From: Rhodospirillaceae bacterium
GTDB lineage: Bacteria > Pseudomonadota > Alphaproteobacteria > Rhodospirillales > Casp-alpha2
Assembly: GCA_018665815.1 (NCBI GenBank)
Contig: JABJBP010000021.1
Span: forward strand, 1 to 64,000
Length of the DNA stretch: 64,000 bases
Direction of reading: 5' to 3'
Part shown: in pieces, positions 52,530-60,874 of the stretch
Layout: every line of letters begins with the position of its first letter
Numbering within the stretch: the stretch's first letter is position 1
Program-made: the position numbers and the translations under genes
Notes under the pieces: generated by a model
The model's database searches: none
Told to the model about the DNA's origin: nothing
The model's input: only the letters and a program-made list of their open reading frames with translations

Positions 52530-54077
52530 ATGAATGATGAAGGGCACAATCCAAAAGTTTCAATTTCTCCCGCCTCGCAAGTCGGCGAGCCGGTCGGGGA
52601 GAGTGCATGGACAAAATTATTTCCAAGCCTGCGGACCCTTCAGGCCCGATTTTTAGCAGTTAACGTTCCATTGATATTGCTGTCTTTGCTGACGGTCTTT
52701 GGCCTGTTCGAATATTACACCTATCGCGTCTCGATCAACGAGCTTCAAAACCGTATAAGCGACATGGCAAGAAGCCAGAGCGAGGTGATTGCGGAATCGC
52801 TTTGGCATTTGGATAACGAACGCATCAACGTCATCTTGAAGGCGATCATGGTTGATCGCGATGTTGTCGCCGCCTCGGTTGACGATGAGTTGGGCAAACC
52901 GCTTGCGGCGATCGGCAAGCCCGGCAAGTTTGCTGACATTCCCGGGCATACACACAGACATGAAATTACCTTCAGATCTACAGACCGCGACGAGGTTATT
53001 GGCAATCTGATCATCATTCATGGTGACGCGACAATTGTAGAGAATGCCAAACGGCGGTTGATTTCAGGTGCTCTTCTTTGTGTGTTGCTTTTGGTATCAG
53101 CCGTGATCAGTGCTTTGGTCGCAAATTGGCGGACCATTGGTGTCCCCATGGGGCGATTGTTGGGCGCCATTAAGGCCGCAGAGCAAAGCGGCACGCATGA
53201 AACAGTGGATTGGAAAGTTCGCGATGAATTCGGCGATCTGGTCGCCGCCTTCAACCGCATGCAGCGCCAGCAGCAGCGCTATGAGACGGAATTAACCGAG
53301 GCCCGCGAAGATCTGGAGCGCCGGGTTGAGGAACGGACCGGCGAATTACGTCAGGCCCGGGATGAAGCGGAAACCGCGAACCGTGCGAAAACTCAATTCC
53401 TGCAAGGCATGAGCCACGAACTGCGAACTCCTTTGAACGCCATATTGGGATTTTCAGATATGATCCGCATGCAGGCCATGCGCCCGGGCAGCGAGATTGA
53501 ATACGCCGGCGACATCAACAAAAGTGCGCATTTCCTCCTTGATATCGTCAACGATCTTCTTGATCTCTCGCGAATTGAGGCGGAAGCCTATCAGCCCGAT
53601 GACCGGCTCATTGACCCACTCTCGGCGATCCACGAATGTATCGAAATGATGCGCCCCGACGCCGAGGCCAAAACCATTCGCCTGACCGGTGTATTGCCGG
53701 ACAAGGCGCCTTCAATTCGTGCCGATGAGCGGATGCTTAAACAGGTCTTCGTGAACGTGTTATCGAACGCCGTAAAATTCACCGACCACGGCGGACATGT
53801 TGAGATTGCATTCAACACCGACAATGACGGCAATGTCTCCATCCGGTTCTCTGATATCGGCCGCGGCATCGCGCCCGACGATATGGAAGGTATTTTCAAG
53901 CCCTTCAATCGAATCCATGCCCCCCTGGTCAGCCGCGAAGAAGGGACCGGTCTGGGTTTGCCCCTGGCAAAATCCCTGATCGAACTTCACGAAGGCGAAT
54001 TGATCATTGAAAGCGAACTCAATATCGGGATGACCGCTTCAGTCCACATCCCGCGAACGCGCGTCTATATCGGCTAA
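52530..54077 (+). CDS. Membrane sensor histidine kinase
   Basis: 515 residues. Two membrane helices (LLSLLTVFGLFEYYTYRV near residue 55 and LLCVLLLVSAVISALVANW near residue 190) flank a periplasmic sensor of about 115 residues. A HAMP-like segment and a coiled coil (ETELTEAREDLERRVEERT) lead to the H-box GMSHELRTPLNAI with H296, then N-box FVNVLSNAVKF, G1 FSDIGRGIAPDD, F-box and G2 EEGTGLGLPLAKS. ATP-driven autophosphorylation of H296 is expected. No response regulator gene is adjacent; the nearest receiver protein is at 59366. Signal is unknown. Confidence 0.92.
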   Translation: MNDEGHNPKVSISPASQVGEPVGESAWTKLFPSLRTLQARFLAVNVPLILLSLLTVFGLFEYYTYRVSINELQNRISDMARSQSEVIAESLWHLDNERINVILKAIMVDRDVVAASVDDELGKPLAAIGKPGKFADIPGHTHRHEITFRSTDRDEVIGNLIIIHGDATIVENAKRRLISGALLCVLLLVSAVISALVANWRTIGVPMGRLLGAIKAAEQSGTHETVDWKVRDEFGDLVAAFNRMQRQQQRYETELTEAREDLERRVEERTGELRQARDEAETANRAKTQFLQGMSHELRTPLNAILGFSDMIRMQAMRPGSEIEYAGDINKSAHFLLDIVNDLLDLSRIEAEAYQPDDRLIDPLSAIHECIEMMRPDAEAKTIRLTGVLPDKAPSIRADERMLKQVFVNVLSNAVKFTDHGGHVEIAFNTDNDGNVSIRFSDIGRGIAPDDMEGIFKPFNRIHAPLVSREEGTGLGLPLAKSLIELHEGELIIESELNIGMTASVHIPRTRVYIG

Positions 54078-54181
54078 CGCCGAAATGGAATTTCGTGTAT
54101 TTCAGCGGCATAAGCGTCGCGGGACTTGGCTGTTGGGCGAAATTTTGGCACTAAGGCGCCAGACAAAGGACAATCATCTGC

Positions 54182-55876
54182 ATGAGTACCAACGAAAACA
54201 CCGCGCCCGAACAGCCTGGCGATTTTATCCGTGATGTCATCAGCACGGATGTTGCGGCTGGGCGGACCGACGTTGTCACCCGGTTCCCACCGGAACCGAA
54301 CGGGTATCTGCATATCGGCCACGCCAAGTCGATCTGTCTGAATTTTGGCGTTGCCGAAGAATTCGGCGGCCGCTGTCATTTGCGATTTGATGACACCAAT
54401 CCGGCAAAAGAAGAGCAGGAATTCATTGATGCCATTCAAGCCGACGTCCGGTGGCTGGGCTTCGATTGGGGTGATCATCTTTATTTTGCGTCAGACAATT
54501 TTGAACGGCTTTATGAATGGGCCGAGCATCTGATCAGCGAAGGCAATGCTTACGTCGATGACTTGTCTGCCGATGAGATTAGGGAATACCGCGGCACCTT
54601 GACTGAGCCCGGCCGCAACAGTCCGCACCGTGACCGCACACCGGATGAAAACCTGGATTTGTTCCGCCGCATGCGGGCCGGGGAATTTGACGATGGCGGG
54701 CGCGTGCTGCGTGCCAAGATTGATATGGCGTCCGGCAACATCAATCTTCGCGATCCGGTTCTTTACCGAATTTTGCGGGCCCCCCACCCGCGTACCGGCG
54801 ACGCCTGGTGCATTTATCCGACTTACGATTTCGCCCATGGCCAGTCCGACGCCATCGAGGGCGTCACCCATTCGCTGTGCACCCTGGAGTTCGAAGACCA
54901 CCGGCCACTCTATGACTGGTTGGTCGAAAACCTGCCGACGCCAGCGACACCGCGCCAATATGAATTTGCGCGGCTTAATCTGACCTATTCAATGTTATCC
55001 AAGCGCCGGCTGACCGCCTTGGTCAACGATGGCCACGTCGACGGCTGGAATGATCCTCGCATGCCGACCTTGGCCGGTCTGCGCCGGCGCGGCCTGCCGC
55101 CCGAGGCCTTACGCGATTTCGCCGGCCGGATCGGGGTGACGAAAAGCGATTCCGTTGTTGAGATGGCGCTCTTGGATCACTGCGTGCGGGAATATCTGAA
55201 CAAACACGCGCTACGCCGGATGGCAGTTCTCGATCCGTTAAAAGTCGTGATTGAGAATTATCCCGAGGGCGAAACCGATGAGTTAGACGCCGTCAACAAC
55301 CCCGAGGACGAAAGCGCCGGCAAACGCGTGGTGCCGTTTTCCCGTGAACTTTGGGTCGAGCGCGAAGATTTCATGGAAGATCCGCCAAAGAAATTCTTCC
55401 GCCTGGGGCCGGGCCGCGAGGTCCGACTACGCTATGCTTTTTTCATTACGTGCACCGACGTGATCAAGGATGCGGCCGGCAATATCACCGAACTGCGCTG
55501 TACCTACGACCCCGAGACCCGGGGCGGTAATGCGCCCGACGGCCGCAAGGTCAAAGCGACGCTGCATTGGGTCTCGGTTGCCCACGCGATCCCGGCCGAA
55601 GTTCGATTGTATGATCATCTGTTCACCCGTACCGACCCCGGCGCCGAGGGCGATATGGCCGACGACATCAACCCCCAGTCGCTAACCGTCCAAGCCGATT
55701 GCCAGTTGGAGCCGGCCTTGGCCGACGTGGCCGCCGGGGAAACGATTCAGTTTGAGCGCTTGGGGTATTTCTGCGCCGACCCGGACGCCACACCCGATCG
55801 CCTGGTCTTCAACCGGACCATCGGCCTCAGGGATGCCTGGGCGAAGATGCAGAAACAAAGCGGTGGAAAAAAATAG
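54182..55876 (+). CDS. glnS: Glutaminyl-tRNA synthetase
   Basis: 564 residues. Class I synthetase of the Glx group: HIGH at residues 44-47 in [15 protein letters not shown], the KMSKS counterpart LSKRR at about 272-276, and the Gln-type blocks [17 protein letters not shown] and [17 protein letters not shown]. The C-terminal beta-barrels follow ([32 protein letters not shown]). The residue pattern and the [15 protein letters not shown] region are those of GlnRS, not of GluRS. Many alphaproteobacteria lack GlnRS and make Gln-tRNA by amidation, so its presence is notable. ATG 54182 follows CAATCATCTGC with no strong ribosome binding site. Confidence 0.95.
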   Translation: MSTNENTAPEQPGDFIRDVISTDVAAGRTDVVTRFPPEPNGYLHIGHAKSICLNFGVAEEFGGRCHLRFDDTNPAKEEQEFIDAIQADVRWLGFDWGDHLYFASDNFERLYEWAEHLISEGNAYVDDLSADEIREYRGTLTEPGRNSPHRDRTPDENLDLFRRMRAGEFDDGGRVLRAKIDMASGNINLRDPVLYRILRAPHPRTGDAWCIYPTYDFAHGQSDAIEGVTHSLCTLEFEDHRPLYDWLVENLPTPATPRQYEFARLNLTYSMLSKRRLTALVNDGHVDGWNDPRMPTLAGLRRRGLPPEALRDFAGRIGVTKSDSVVEMALLDHCVREYLNKHALRRMAVLDPLKVVIENYPEGETDELDAVNNPEDESAGKRVVPFSRELWVEREDFMEDPPKKFFRLGPGREVRLRYAFFITCTDVIKDAAGNITELRCTYDPETRGGNAPDGRKVKATLHWVSVAHAIPAEVRLYDHLFTRTDPGAEGDMADDINPQSLTVQADCQLEPALADVAAGETIQFERLGYFCADPDATPDRLVFNRTIGLRDAWAKMQKQSGGKK

Positions 55877-55890
55877 CAGCAGCGCGTCGC

Positions 55891-56508
55891 CTATTCCCCG
55901 GCGAGGACGCCAGCCGCCAACTTGCGCGCTTCATCGGGTTCCATTTCGTCGAATGTAAACCGGACATAATCAGCCAACGATCTCGCCTCCGCGTCACCGC
56001 TCTGCAAGAGAATTGCGCAACGGGCGATCGTTTCCATGTACTTCTCAGGCACCTGAACCTCGAGAGTTAGGTTCTCGCCGACACTCGCGTCGGCCGGTTC
56101 CATCAGCGCCTCGCCGGCGCCATCCAGAAACGGGATGTAATCGCGATCCGACCCGAGGATATGACGCAATAGCCATCCGCGCAGAAATTCCACCAGCTTC
56201 ACAAGATCAACGCTATCGGGGTCTTCGTGATAGATTTTCCGAATCGCCAAAACCTTCCGCGTGAAGGCGTCATGTTTAGCCTGATGTTCATCGAATTCCG
56301 GGTAACCGACGCCACGCATCAGCCGTTCTTCGCGTTGAAAATGGGTGCGTGTATAGTTAATCAGGGTTTCGAGTATGACGGCAATATCTTCGGGATTTGG
56401 CCATTTTGCCGCGCTCTCCAGGGAATTCAGCGTATCGAACAGGCCTCGGTGATCATTATCAATGATCTCGTTGCCGACCGAATAACTCTCGTTCCAGGTA
56501 AATTCCAT
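55891..56508 (-). CDS. Bacteriohemerythrin-domain protein
   Basis: 205 residues from ATG 56506-56508, preceded by GGGGGAGAG. The di-iron oxygen-binding site is complete: H20, H56, E60, H75, H79, H116 and D121 (in DNDHRGLFD, THFQREE, DEHQAKHD and HILGSDRD). The C-terminal about 70 residues form an additional helical extension not found in plain bacteriohemerythrins. Hemerythrins bind O2 and deliver or sense it. It lies downstream of a 34-residue membrane peptide and both appear to be driven by an FNR-type promoter, which fits low-oxygen expression. Confidence 0.9.
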   Translation of the reverse strand: MEFTWNESYSVGNEIIDNDHRGLFDTLNSLESAAKWPNPEDIAVILETLINYTRTHFQREERLMRGVGYPEFDEHQAKHDAFTRKVLAIRKIYHEDPDSVDLVKLVEFLRGWLLRHILGSDRDYIPFLDGAGEALMEPADASVGENLTLEVQVPEKYMETIARCAILLQSGDAEARSLADYVRFTFDEMEPDEARKLAAGVLAGE

Positions 56509-56548
56509 ACTCTCCCCCAGGTTTTGCGCTGCACGCACCCTGGCCGCA

Positions 56549-56653
56549 TCAGTCAAGATCACGGGTTTGCTTCTCTGCCCACATTAACAACCCCAAAAAT
56601 CCGACCATAATGGCGGTTGAGATGGAAACGACGATGACAGCAGCTGTGGTCAT
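56549..56653 (-). CDS. 34-residue single-span membrane peptide upstream of hemerythrin
   Basis: Starts at ATG 56651-56653 with GGAGTT 8 bases upstream. It begins MTTAAVIVVSISTAIMVGF, continues LGLLMWAEKQTRDLD and ends at a TGA, 40 bases before the hemerythrin start. One membrane helix of about 22 residues with a short charged tail is predicted, probably N-out/C-in. I do not recognise the family. Its position between an FNR-type promoter and the hemerythrin gene suggests a role with respiration or oxygen sensing, comparable in size to small subunits of terminal oxidases, but this is inference. Confidence 0.6.
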   Translation of the reverse strand: MTTAAVIVVSISTAIMVGFLGLLMWAEKQTRDLD

Positions 56654-56687
56654 GGGGAACTCCTAAGTTCTTGGATTGAACACCGCC

Positions 56688-56729
56688 ACGATACCGCCGG
56701 CCCCGTTCAGGGGCCTTGATCCAAGTCAA
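56688..56729 (-). promoter_or_regulatory. Predicted FNR/FixK-dependent promoter
   Basis: TTGACTTGGATCAA on the minus strand (56716-56729) matches the FNR/FixK box TTGAY-N4-RTCAA. TATCGT lies 22 bases further, ending about 35 bases from the box centre, which gives a centre at about -41.5, the position of class II FNR activation. It points at the 34-residue peptide and hemerythrin genes, whose first ATG is 63 bases from the box edge. Confidence 0.7.
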
Positions 56730-56902
56730 TTGAGCAGTACGGCCGGAAATCAGTTCAAGCAACCGTGATCCGCGTACCACTAATTTCTCCATTGCACCGA
56801 AAGGGTACGGTGGGCCACAGTATTCCAAGGAAGTGGCACGACGCGCCGACGAACAAGGTGGCGCCGCTTCGCAAGGACAATTACAACCAGGGAGACCGAC
56901 AA

Positions 56903-57694
56903 ATGCTTCGTAAATTGTCATACGCAGCCGCCGGCTTGGCGATGCTGGCCACCATGAGCGCGGAAAAAGCCATCGCCGCCGATGTTCTATGGTACGGCCA
57001 GGCGGTCTTCAAGATCACCTCGCCCAAAGGCAAGGTAATCATGATCGATCCGTTCATTTCGAAAAACCCAAATACGCCCAAGGCACTCAAGGACATTTCG
57101 AAGATCGGCAAAATCGATATGATTTTGGTGACCCATGGTCATGGCGACCATGTCGGCGACACCGTTGCTCTGGCCAAACAAAGCGGCGCCAAGGTACTCA
57201 TCAACGCCGACATGGGCCGCACTTTCGCCTCACTCGGCTGGCTCGGCTACAAGCAAATGATCCGCTTCAACAAGTCAGGTCCGGTGAAACCGGCTGAAGG
57301 CATCACCGTCACCATGGTCCGCGCCGAGCATTCCTCGGAAGTCCGCTCCAAGGATAAGGACGGCAAGGAAACCATGCATCCCGGCGGCGAGCCGGCCGGC
57401 TACACCATCTATCATGCGGGCGACACGGGCGTGTTCGCCGATATGAAATTCATCGGTGAATACTACAAACCGGATCTGGCATTGCTGCCCATCGGCGGCC
57501 ACTTCACCATGGACCCGGCGCATGCCGCCTACGCCGTCAAAAATCTTTTAAAGACCAAGACGGTCATGCCCATGCACTACGGCACTTTCAAGCCGTTGAA
57601 GGGCACACCGGCTCAGTTTAAAGCTGCGCTGGGTGACTTCCCAACAAATGTCGTTGTCATGCAGCCCGGTGACAGCCGTAAATTCGGCGGTTAA
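56903..57694 (+). CDS. Exported metallo-beta-lactamase-fold hydrolase (UPF0173-like)
   Basis: 263 residues from ATG 56903, preceded by AGGGAG. Signal peptide: LSYAAAGLAMLATMSAEKAIA. The metal motif HxHxDH is H78-G-H80-G-D82-H83 in VTHGHGDHVGD. Further ligands lie in VRAEHSSEV (about residue 152), YHAGDTGVFADMK (Asp in GDTG) and MPMHYGTFKP. This arrangement is that of the UPF0173 metal-dependent hydrolases, here secreted. Substrate is unknown. A rho-independent terminator follows at 57740. Confidence 0.88.
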   Translation: MLRKLSYAAAGLAMLATMSAEKAIAADVLWYGQAVFKITSPKGKVIMIDPFISKNPNTPKALKDISKIGKIDMILVTHGHGDHVGDTVALAKQSGAKVLINADMGRTFASLGWLGYKQMIRFNKSGPVKPAEGITVTMVRAEHSSEVRSKDKDGKETMHPGGEPAGYTIYHAGDTGVFADMKFIGEYYKPDLALLPIGGHFTMDPAHAAYAVKNLLKTKTVMPMHYGTFKPLKGTPAQFKAALGDFPTNVVVMQPGDSRKFGG

Positions 57695-57739
57695 CCATCG
57701 GACGCATTTAGTCGCGGCATTAGCTGCGAAATCCCCTAC

Positions 57740-57771
57740 AAAAACCCTCGGGCCGAACCCCGGGGGTTTTT
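57740..57771 (+). terminator. Rho-independent terminator after the metallo-hydrolase gene
   Basis: Stem of about 13 base pairs, AAAAACCCTCGGG on the left and CCCGGGGGTTTTT on the right, with one G:T pair and a short loop; the T-run forms the tail on the plus strand. The A-tract makes it potentially active in both directions. Confidence 0.85.
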
Positions 57772-57794
57772 ACTTTAATTGATCATCTCGAAAT

Positions 57795-57816
57795 CATGTT
57801 AACAGTTGTTAACATG
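57795..57816. promoter_or_regulatory. Perfect palindrome, candidate operator upstream of the SNase-like gene
   Basis: Arms CATGTTAACA and TGTTAACATG around a central GT, perfect over 10 bases. It lies about 85 bases upstream of the SNase-like start and just after the terminator. A dimeric helix-turn-helix repressor site is likely; the protein is not identified. It could also be a short hairpin. Confidence 0.5.
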
Positions 57817-57898
57817 AAGCGCCCCAATCGTTCATTCCCCAGCAACGCCGAACCTTCATAAACCCCGCCAGAGTGCATTCACGAATGTGCACGCGAGG

Positions 57899-58534
57899 AT
57901 GATGGATCTGGCTGAAATGCACACCGCGACAACATCCATACCGGTTCCCCGATGGTGCGCACTAGGCGCCGCGTTCTGCGTGGCGTTAGTATTCTGGGCA
58001 TCAAATGGACAGGCCGCTGAGCCGTCACCCGCACAAGTACACGAACCTGCAACAGAACAAGCTTACGCACCCGACGTTTCGCCTGCCGCCATGGAAACAG
58101 TGCAAGGCCAGGCATGCGTGATCGATGGTGATACCTTGGCCATTGGCGGCCAGCGCACACCGCAAGGTTGTGCGGGCGGGCGGATCGTTGATTTGATCGG
58201 CGCCGACGCGCCGGAACTCGGCCAAAAATGCCGGCGTCATCCTTTCGTCGCTTACGCCTGCGGCCGGTTTGCCCGGACACGCTTGACCCAATTGACCCGA
58301 AAGAATGAGATCCAGTGCATTGCCCGCCTGGGTCGTGGCGGGCGCTACCTTGGCCAATGTTTTGTTGGCGAAAACAATCTCAGCGCCCAAATGGTCGAGG
58401 CTGGTTTCGCCGCCGTGGACCCGAAGGGTTCCAAAATATTCTCGACCCAGGAACAAGAGGCCAAGCGAGGCCGCCGGGGTATTTCGCGGACCGAGTTCGA
58501 TCTACCATGGGATTGGCGTCGCAAGCCAACCTGA
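57899..58534 (+). CDS. Thermonuclease (SNase)-like protein with N-terminal membrane segment
   Basis: 211 residues from ATG 57899 (ATG 57902 is also possible). A membrane segment or signal peptide (WCALGAAFCVALVFWASNGQA) precedes an SNase-like OB-fold: CVIDGDTLAIGGQ, then GRIVDLIGADAPELGQKCR, and ACGRFARTRLTQL. The block DGDTL and DAPE are the family's calcium-site features. Cysteines (about six) suggest disulfides in an exported domain. The catalytic arginine positions are only partly conserved, so nuclease activity is uncertain. A palindrome sits upstream at 57795. Confidence 0.75.
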   Translation: MMDLAEMHTATTSIPVPRWCALGAAFCVALVFWASNGQAAEPSPAQVHEPATEQAYAPDVSPAAMETVQGQACVIDGDTLAIGGQRTPQGCAGGRIVDLIGADAPELGQKCRRHPFVAYACGRFARTRLTQLTRKNEIQCIARLGRGGRYLGQCFVGENNLSAQMVEAGFAAVDPKGSKIFSTQEQEAKRGRRGISRTEFDLPWDWRRKPT

Positions 58535-58598
58535 TCACCCACGGTTTCTTGAAAAATACCGTATTGTGTGCCCGGCGTAGGACGTTACCATCCGCGCT

Positions 58599-59261
58599 AT
58601 GAAACGCGTTACCCTTACTTTTGATAACGGCCCCGACCCGGACACCACGCCGGTAGTCCTCGACATCCTGGAACGCCACGGCATTCTCGCGACCTTCTTT
58701 TTGGTCGGCGAGAAACTCCGCGCCGGACCTGACGCCCAAGCCTGCGCCCAACGCGCCGCCGACGCCGGTCACTGGCTTGGCAATCACACCGACACTCATG
58801 GCACGCCGCTGGGCCTCTTGGACCCGCCCGATGGGGCGCGGGCCGAGATCATCCGGGCACAATTCAGCCTGGGCACGGCGGTTCATGATGACAAATTGTT
58901 CCGGCCGTTTGGCGGCGGCGGCAAACTGGGGCCGCACCTTCTTAATGAAACCGCTTATGAAGTGCTGACACGGGGCGGCTATACCTGTGTGCTTTGGAAT
59001 TCGATTCCTAGGGATTGGGATGATCCCGTGGGTTGGCTTGAGCGCGCCCAGGCGCATTGCCTGGACCTCGATTGGGCCTTGGTGGTGCTTCACGATATTC
59101 CAGGCGCATGCGCCGAACGGCTTGATGAGTTCCTGACATGGTTGAAAGCCGAAGACTTCGAAATCCGTCAAGATTTTCCCGACGATTGCCTGCCTATCAA
59201 GTGCGGTGTCGCATCGCCAGCGGCGGACGACATGGTCGCCGGACGACATACCCCCGTATGA
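58599..59261 (+). CDS. Polysaccharide deacetylase-family (NodB-fold) protein
   Basis: 220 residues. NodB-fold motifs: motif 1 TLTFDNGPDPDTTPVVLDIL, then ATFFLVGEKL, motif 2 GNHTDTHG (metal His-x3-His), motif 3 FRPFGGGGKLGP and motif 4 LVVLHDIPG. In classical members motif 1 reads TFDDG, where the second Asp binds metal; here it is Asn (TFDNG), as in a subset of alphaproteobacterial homologues. So it may use a different metal set or substrate. No signal peptide is seen. It is 65 bases from the SNase-like gene. Confidence 0.82.
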   Translation: MKRVTLTFDNGPDPDTTPVVLDILERHGILATFFLVGEKLRAGPDAQACAQRAADAGHWLGNHTDTHGTPLGLLDPPDGARAEIIRAQFSLGTAVHDDKLFRPFGGGGKLGPHLLNETAYEVLTRGGYTCVLWNSIPRDWDDPVGWLERAQAHCLDLDWALVVLHDIPGACAERLDEFLTWLKAEDFEIRQDFPDDCLPIKCGVASPAADDMVAGRHTPV

Positions 59262-59365
59262 CCTTTCTGTAAGGCCTTTGTAAGGTTGTCAGGTCAAAAC
59301 CGCGTCAAATAGGCATAGTTTTCACTTAACTGCAGCCTAAAAAAAGTCTGACAGTGAGGGATGCA

Positions 59366-59887
59366 GTGAACGCCATCAACAAAGCGGACGGGCGCCGCCA
59401 ATTGCCCGCCTACGATATTTCCAGCCTCAAAATCCTGATTCTCGAGAAACAGTCCTTGATGCGGAGCCTGATGAAACAGGTGTTCCGCGAATTCAGGGTC
59501 TCCGAGGTAGAGATCACCGCTGACCCCGTTAAGGCCTTTGAGTTCGTCACCCAGATGGCCCCCAATCTGATCTTGTCGGATTGGAGCCATGATCTGGATG
59601 GATTGGCATTTCTCGAACAAGTCCGTTGGTCGGAAGAATCACCCAATCCTTACGTGCCGGTCATCGTCGTCACCGCGCATTCGGAGATGCGTCACGTCTG
59701 CCAGGCGCGCGATGCGGGGATGTCGGAATTTTTGGCCAAGCCGGTCTCGCCCGAGACCATTTATCGGCGCATTTGCGCAGTGATCGACCAAACCCGGCCT
59801 TTCGTGCGCTGCGATGCCTTCTTCGGCCCCGACCGCCGACGCCGCAAAGCCGAATTCGCCGGTGCCGAACGGCGCGACGCGGCTTAA
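59366..59887 (+). CDS. Single-domain receiver (CheY-like) response regulator
   Basis: 173 residues from GTG 59366, which has GAGGG five bases upstream; GTG 59354 is an alternative. Receiver domain: ISSLKILILEKQSLMRSLMKQVF at the start, phosphoacceptor Asp D72 in NLILSDWSHDLDG, VTAHSEMRHVCQARDAGMSEFLAKPVS with the conserved Thr and Lys. The tail RPFVRCDAFFGPDRRRRKAEFAGAERR is the basic extension common in alphaproteobacterial stand-alone receivers. No output domain. It may serve an orphan kinase such as the one at 52530. Confidence 0.88.
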   Translation: MNAINKADGRRQLPAYDISSLKILILEKQSLMRSLMKQVFREFRVSEVEITADPVKAFEFVTQMAPNLILSDWSHDLDGLAFLEQVRWSEESPNPYVPVIVVTAHSEMRHVCQARDAGMSEFLAKPVSPETIYRRICAVIDQTRPFVRCDAFFGPDRRRRKAEFAGAERRDAA

Positions 59888-59893
59888 AGTTGC

Positions 59894-60727
59894 CTATCCC
59901 TGACGATCCGAAAAGCGATTTACAAATCCAACCACTTGATCCGTGACTTCGGCCGGGCAGTCCAGGCTCGGAAGATGGGCAGTGTCAGCCAGCACATGGC
60001 CCGTCCCGTTCGGAATTTCCGCGGCGATTTGACGGCATCGATCTTGGATGTGCGGGAACTCAAGATCACCCCAGATCACAAGCGTTGGCGCCTCGATCTC
60101 GCCCAGACGGTGAAAGGCCGGGACTTCTCCTATGACATCCAAGTCTGAACCGGTCGGTGATGAACGAAGCTTGATGGCATTCATATCAAGAAGCAGTTGG
60201 CGCGCCGGACCCGCAACTCGGCCCTCGGCTGCCAGCGGACCATCTAGCCAAAGCCGAGCCTTGATCGCATTCACTTGATCCAGGTCGCCGGCTTCTTCAG
60301 CGTCCTTCAATTGGTCCAGCACACCGGTGATGTCAGGCGGGTAAACCGCCGCTGGTTCGCCGGTTACGTTGGGCGCAATCAGGACTAAACCAACGATACG
60401 TGACGGATAACGAAGGGCCGCGTCGACGGCAATTCTGCCGCCTTGCGAACATCCAACAAGTATTGCCGGCGCGCCGTCCGTCAAGGCGCCCATCACCGCT
60501 AACAAATCCGCGACTTCGGAAAAATCCTCCGTCCCGGCGTGCGTTTCGCCAAAACTCCGTCGATCATAGGCAATCGCCAGATTGTTTTCACCGACGCCCG
60601 CCATTTGCGCACGCCACATGCGATTATCGGCGACGTTGGCGTGCAAAAATACGACAGGGGCGCCGGTTCCGACGACATTCGCGGCCAACGTGGCAAGCCC
60701 GGACGCAATGCGATGATCAGAATTCAT
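59894..60727 (-). CDS. Alpha/beta hydrolase
   Basis: 277 residues. Core motifs: PVVFLHANVADNRMW (oxyanion hole), the nucleophile in ILVGCSQGGRIAVDAAL (serine of GCSQGG), LVIWGDLEFPHIQ (acid region) and the catalytic His near TAHLPSLDCPAEV. No signal peptide, so cytoplasmic. It is similar in layout to the hydrolase at 7923 but clearly a separate subfamily. Its gene converges on the response regulator with only 6 bases between. Substrate unknown. Confidence 0.82.
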   Translation of the reverse strand: MNSDHRIASGLATLAANVVGTGAPVVFLHANVADNRMWRAQMAGVGENNLAIAYDRRSFGETHAGTEDFSEVADLLAVMGALTDGAPAILVGCSQGGRIAVDAALRYPSRIVGLVLIAPNVTGEPAAVYPPDITGVLDQLKDAEEAGDLDQVNAIKARLWLDGPLAAEGRVAGPARQLLLDMNAIKLRSSPTGSDLDVIGEVPAFHRLGEIEAPTLVIWGDLEFPHIQDRCRQIAAEIPNGTGHVLADTAHLPSLDCPAEVTDQVVGFVNRFSDRQG

Positions 60728-60874
60728 GGATCACTTTTGTAGCTATTTTGAAACGACTTGGAGAGTTCTCTCATTAAATGGAAAACCTGACAACCGCCGC
60801 GCCGCTGGTGTCGTGACAGGCGCCTTGCGCCGGATTAATCTGCCGGGCGATTACACCTGCCCCGGGCTTGATGC

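Noticed and set aside
56559-56921. A 120-codon open frame on the minus strand
   Set aside because: It has no ribosome binding site and runs through the FNR-type promoter. The 34-codon frame in another phase has a good start site and a membrane helix.
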